Below are positions 7,073 through 8,401 of a stretch of 8,401 bases of DNA, piece by piece. The notes below the pieces were generated by a model. It was given only the letters and a program-made list of their open reading frames with translations. It was not told the DNA's origin and did no database searches. The stretch's first letter is position 1; every line of letters starts with the position of its first letter. Location: assembly GCA_903912405.1 (NCBI GenBank), contig CAIWHF010000074.1:1-8401 (forward strand). Reading direction: 5' to 3'. Position numbers and translations under genes: made by a program. This DNA comes from an uncultured Bacteroidota bacterium. GTDB lineage: Bacteria > Bacteroidota > Bacteroidia > Chitinophagales > Chitinophagaceae.

Positions 7073-8317
7073 TTAGGAACGATTTTCCATATAGTCACTC
7101 GGTGTTTTTCCGGTAACTTTTTTAAAGGAGCGAATAAAAGTAGAATAGGATTTAAATCCAACTTTTTCTCCAATACCTTCAATGGTTAATTGTTTGAATG
7201 TATCATCACTCAAAATACGAATCGCATAGGCTATTCTCAGGTTGTTGCGCCAGTTAGAAAAGGATTCTTTTTTAATGTTGTTAAAATAATACGTCAAATG
7301 ATGGGCAGGTAACCTTAACTCAGTCGAAATAAGGGTTAGGCTACAATTAGGTTGCAAATAGGTCTGACTCCCGATGCTTTGCTCAAGGAGTTCCTCTATA
7401 GCGACGACATAATCTGGAGAAAAAAGCTGTAGTTCATTTATGCTGCTACTCGGTTTTTGAACGTCAGCCGCAGAGGGGTTTTCCTCTGAACCCTCTTTTA
7501 TCTTTGCCGGACTGCCGGATATTTTAGCGTCATTTCCCGCCAGGTTTCGGTGATCAAAAGGCAATCCGTACATGATGTGCGGAAAAAACATGACCATCGT
7601 ATTGAGCATAACATATACAATAGACGCAAAAAGCAACGCCCCACTGGCGCGATCTAAAAAAACAGATTTGTCGTCATAGAGCCACATATTAGCCATAGCC
7701 GCGGTGAAATTAATGGTGATGACGGAGAAAATGCCCGTAAAAAGTAGCAACCACTTTTTAATAAGTTGGTATTGAGGCACCTTCTTAATGGGATTGTTTT
7801 TTGTTTTTCTATAACGCTCTAATAAAACCCACAGACTGATGCAGTAGAAATAGGTGTGCGCTACATTGAAAAGCTGGTCTAATTGATGGGGGATTATTTT
7901 GTTAATATGAAAAGGTGCCATGTCCCAATTTTCGGATAAGATATTAGCTGCAATGGATACTTTATAATCCCAACTCGAAAAAAAATACGGGATGTAACCC
8001 AGAAAAGAAATCCCAAAAAGGGCAAAATGCAAGTAATCGGTTTTGATCAAGCGGCTGTTGTCACTCAAGATACCTCTAACATAGAAAAAAGCAAAAGGGC
8101 CTATGAGATAAAAGAAGTAATGGGTGTTCGTGAAAAAGGCAATCCAAAAGAGGCTTTGTCCATAGAAAAACTGGAAGGTTTCCAGCAAGTACAAGGAAGC
8201 GAAAAACAGAAATCCTGCCAAATAAAGGTTTGCGGTTCGGTATCCCTTATTGAAATACAGGATAAGCAAGGGCAAAAATAAACCGGTTAAACAAATATAG
8301 GCAATTATCGATTTCAA
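7073..8317 (-). CDS. Membrane-anchored AraC-family transcriptional regulator (7TM N-terminus, C-terminal HTH)
   Basis: 414 residues. Hydrophobic segments lie at about 3-22, 30-50, 56-81, 94-114, 147-167, 187-208 and 223-246, giving seven predicted membrane spans. A polar linker follows (255-300). The C-terminal 100 residues are an AraC-type DNA-binding domain: a first helix-turn-helix around 326-346 (LISTELRLPAHHLTYYFN) and the family signature around 377-409 (IGEKVGFKSYSTFIRSFKK, then TGKTPSDY). Proteins of this architecture are common in Bacteroidota and are thought to sense a signal at the membrane; the ligand is unknown. The frame has a stop (TAA) at 8345-8347 and no ATG before the first membrane segment, so TTG at 8315-8317 is the likely start. 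The next in-frame Met is residue 133. It lies upstream of the giant gene on the same strand, but candidate terminators separate them. Confidence 0.9.
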   Translation of the reverse strand: MKSIIAYICLTGLFLPLLILYFNKGYRTANLYLAGFLFFASLYLLETFQFFYGQSLFWIAFFTNTHYFFYLIGPFAFFYVRGILSDNSRLIKTDYLHFALFGISFLGYIPYFFSSWDYKVSIAANILSENWDMAPFHINKIIPHQLDQLFNVAHTYFYCISLWVLLERYRKTKNNPIKKVPQYQLIKKWLLLFTGIFSVITINFTAAMANMWLYDDKSVFLDRASGALLFASIVYVMLNTMVMFFPHIMYGLPFDHRNLAGNDAKISGSPAKIKEGSEENPSAADVQKPSSSINELQLFSPDYVVAIEELLEQSIGSQTYLQPNCSLTLISTELRLPAHHLTYYFNNIKKESFSNWRNNLRIAYAIRILSDDTFKQLTIEGIGEKVGFKSYSTFIRSFKKVTGKTPSDYMENRS

Positions 8318-8339
8318 ATCAGGGCAATTAAATGATGGC

Positions 8340-8347
8340 CAAAGTTA
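8340..8347 (-). promoter_or_regulatory. Candidate -7 box (TAACTTTG) for the regulator gene
   Basis: On the minus strand the bases read TAACTTTG, matching the Bacteroidota -7 consensus TAnnTTTG. It lies 22 bp before the TTG start codon, which would give a short leader. A clear -33 TTG box at the usual spacing is not seen; only a weak TTTC stands there. Confidence 0.4.
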
Positions 8348-8392
8348 ACCCGAAAATTTCATGTAAAACGAAATAATTGGGGATTAAATTAC

Positions 8393-8400
8393 TATATTTG
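8393..8400 (+). promoter_or_regulatory. Candidate divergent -7 box (TATATTTG) facing right
   Basis: The plus strand reads TATATTTG, a full match to TAnnTTTG, one base from the window edge. It would drive a gene to the right that is not in the window. The nearest upstream TTG (8377-8379) is closer than the usual spacing, so support is modest. Confidence 0.35.
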
Positions 8401-8401
8401 A

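Noticed and set aside
6958..7182. Minus-strand frame of 74 codons overlapping the 3' end of the regulator gene.
   Set aside because: It is a shifted frame of the regulator's HTH region, and its C-terminal part depends on the 11-G run. There is no family pattern.
8027..8281. Plus-strand frame of 84 codons.
   Set aside because: It is antisense to the membrane segments of the regulator, and its charged composition is the usual shadow of a hydrophobic coding region.
8292..8299. TATATTTG on the minus strand, a full -7 consensus match.
   Set aside because: It lies inside the regulator's coding region just after the start codon, with no in-frame start for a long way downstream. Matches are expected by chance in AT-rich DNA.
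1..8401. tRNA, rRNA, insertion sequences, attachment sites.
   Set aside because: No tRNA-like cloverleaf, rRNA motif, transposase frame or terminal repeats were seen on either strand.

Overview
The window comes from an AT-rich bacterial chromosome, most likely a member of the Bacteroidota (Flavobacteriia, Chitinophagia or a relative). Three things point there: a giant surface protein built from Ig/PKD-like repeats typical of that phylum, a seven-transmembrane AraC-type regulator of a kind common there, and TAnnTTTG-type -7 promoter boxes with no clear Shine-Dalgarno sequences.

Positions 1-6460 are one uninterrupted minus-strand reading frame that runs off the left edge (2153 complete codons seen, C-terminus missing). 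It encodes a secreted mosaic protein. In order it has a signal peptide, a unique N-terminal domain, Ig-like repeats, a LamG (concanavalin-like) domain, three PKD-like repeats, a six-blade NHL beta-propeller, more Ig-like repeats and two further LamG domains. Each LamG domain lies inside another repeat module rather than between modules. The role is inferred to be adhesion or binding at the cell surface. Secretion by the type IX system is likely, but the sorting domain would lie outside the window.

Positions 6485-6734 hold the remains of a small minus-strand gene, probably DUF4907-like, broken by a one-base shift in an A8 run. It ends 24 bp before the giant gene starts. Positions 6735-7072 hold no gene. 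They contain two hairpins that could terminate minus-strand transcription, a further inverted repeat and an 11-G homopolymer.

Positions 7073-8317 (minus) encode a 414-residue AraC-family regulator with seven membrane segments, apparently starting at TTG. The last 84 bp hold a candidate promoter for that regulator and a divergent -7 box facing a gene beyond the right edge. All genes seen are on the minus strand. Whether the regulator controls the surface protein cannot be told from the sequence; the hairpins between them argue for separate transcription units.
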